From positions 2,604,001-2,668,000 of the forward strand of contig NZ_QRGB01000001.1 in assembly GCF_003449035.1 (NCBI RefSeq): a stretch of 64,000 nucleotides of DNA. The letters are read 5' to 3'. A program made the translations under genes and the position numbers. Each line of letters opens with the position of its first letter. Positions within the stretch are counted from its first letter, which is position 1. Positions 63,373-64,000 of the stretch are shown piece after piece. The stretch comes from Pedobacter indicus. Lineage in GTDB: Bacteria > Bacteroidota > Bacteroidia > Sphingobacteriales > Sphingobacteriaceae. Below the pieces are notes generated by a model. That model made no database searches. It was not told the origin of the DNA and worked only from the letters and a program-made list of their open reading frames with translations.

Positions 63373-64000
63373 TCATCTCAAATCTACGATCTCCAAGTTA
63401 GGGTAATTGTGTTTATAAAACGAAAAAATACCCGACGAAAATTTTCGGTTGGTCTCTATATTCGACAATTTGTAAGTGTATTCGTTACCATTCTTATCAG
63501 ATATCGTAGCGTCATAAATAAAGTTTGTTGTTTTGTTGATGCGCATACGAATCTTAGTTACGTTTTGAGTCTTATCAATAGGCATTAAATCAATCACAAA
63601 CAACGATTGCCCATTTACAGTTTCGCTGCCTTTATCGTCTACCCGATAGCCGTTGTTATAAAACTCAAAGATATTGCTTGGAGAAACTGATTGATCATTT
63701 GGATCTACATTAGTTATCTGAACTTCCCCGATATCTTTCATGATTGCCCATTGAGTTTTACCGTCACTAATGAAAGCTTGTTCACCCGCTTCAATTTTGT
63801 ATTTTTTTGAGCCCGGTTCTAGATATACCCTACCCTTTTCATTATATTCTGCAGTGCCTTGAGTGTGATTGGCACCAACTAATTGGAAATCAGCTTTAAT
63901 TGTATTATAAGAAGAGTATTTTTTACTCACCTGATCTAAAATAGACTGCGCACTATTCTGTGCAAAGGCAACCAGACTTATAAATAAAAGGATAAAAGTA
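63373..64000 (-). CDS. LolA-like outer-membrane lipoprotein carrier (5' end outside the window)
   Basis: At least 208 residues are visible; the frame is open to the right edge, so the start is missing. The visible N-terminal part is a signal peptide (FILLFISLVAFAQ) followed by ILDQVSKKYSSYNTIKADFQL, typical of LolA-like periplasmic chaperones, and beta-strands of the lipid-binding half-barrel (YNEKGRVYLEPGSKKYKIEAGEQAFISDGKTQW). LolA carries lipoproteins from inner to outer membrane. The GTG at 63930 is internal, not the start. In many Bacteroidota ftsK lies upstream. Confidence 0.78.
   Translation of the reverse strand, partial: TFILLFISLVAFAQNSAQSILDQVSKKYSSYNTIKADFQLVGANHTQGTAEYNEKGRVYLEPGSKKYKIEAGEQAFISDGKTQWAIMKDIGEVQITNVDPNDQSVSPSNIFEFYNNGYRVDDKGSETVNGQSLFVIDLMPIDKTQNVTKIRMRINKTTNFIYDATISDKNGNEYTYKLSNIETNRKFSSGIFSFYKHNYPNLEIVDLR

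Overview
This 64 kb window looks like chromosomal DNA of a Bacteroidota, most likely a Sphingobacteriaceae-type organism. The signs are a SusC/SusD outer-membrane uptake pair, a fused SecDF, a PorV/PorQ-like barrel, ComEC without a visible metallo-lactamase tail, promoters of the TTTG-N19-TAnnTTTG type, and few Shine-Dalgarno sequences. I find about 60 protein genes. I find no rRNA, tRNA, CRISPR array or recognisable insertion sequence.

Layout. 0-1.4 kb: a SatD-like and DUF3307 pair. 1.4-14.7 kb: a maltose/maltodextrin utilisation locus, all on the minus strand, reading susC, susD, susE-like, beta-phosphoglucomutase, maltose phosphorylase (GH65), MFS transporter and GH13 alpha-amylase lipoprotein, with a LacI-family regulator upstream. 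A perfect 16-bp palindrome fills the spacer between the -33 and -7 elements of the susC promoter. A near copy lies inside the first codons of pgmB. Together the genes describe uptake of maltodextrins, transport of maltose, phosphorolysis to beta-glucose-1-phosphate and conversion to glucose-6-phosphate. 14.8-17.3 kb: GNAT acetyltransferase, PLP-dependent alanine/ornithine-racemase-like enzyme, pdxH and a strong terminator. 17.4-28.4 kb: transport and stress genes (AGCS symporter, DUF389, NhaA, MscS, UspA, BCCT) around a run of small, poorly characterised membrane and exported proteins. 28.9-30 kb: ECF sigma factor with an overlapping membrane protein, a possible anti-sigma factor.

30-34 kb: a methionine operon (metY, metX, homoserine dehydrogenase) behind a consensus promoter, a SAM-I (S-box) riboswitch and an unlisted 42-codon ORF. 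34-39.4 kb: a lipoprotein, a small basic protein, thyA-folA and secDF. 39.4-42.1 kb: MarR regulator, ferredoxin reductase, 2Fe-2S ferredoxin and an HMG-CoA-lyase-like enzyme. 42.1-45.4 kb: the thrS-infC-rpmI-rplT translation cluster, with infC starting at UUG. 45.4-56.9 kb: minus-strand genes including a Tat-exported TIM-barrel protein, a LutA-like protein, a UMF1-type MFS, RecQ, ComEC, a helix-hairpin-helix protein with a probable outer-membrane barrel, a PorV-like protein, NUDIX and a CDF transporter. 57-64 kb: aminotransferase, a 670-bp region rich in inverted repeats, an ABC permease, queA, ispD, a 50-residue Lmo0937-like protein, an MBL-fold hydrolase, a small hypothetical protein and a LolA-like gene cut by the window edge.

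The points that most deserve follow-up are the helix-hairpin-helix barrel beside ComEC (a possible outer-membrane DNA-uptake component), the operator geometry of the maltose locus, the short ORF behind the SAM riboswitch, the MarR/ferredoxin/HMGL operon, and the competing inverted repeats near 58.7 kb. All functions are read from sequence motifs and context; nothing was searched or computed.
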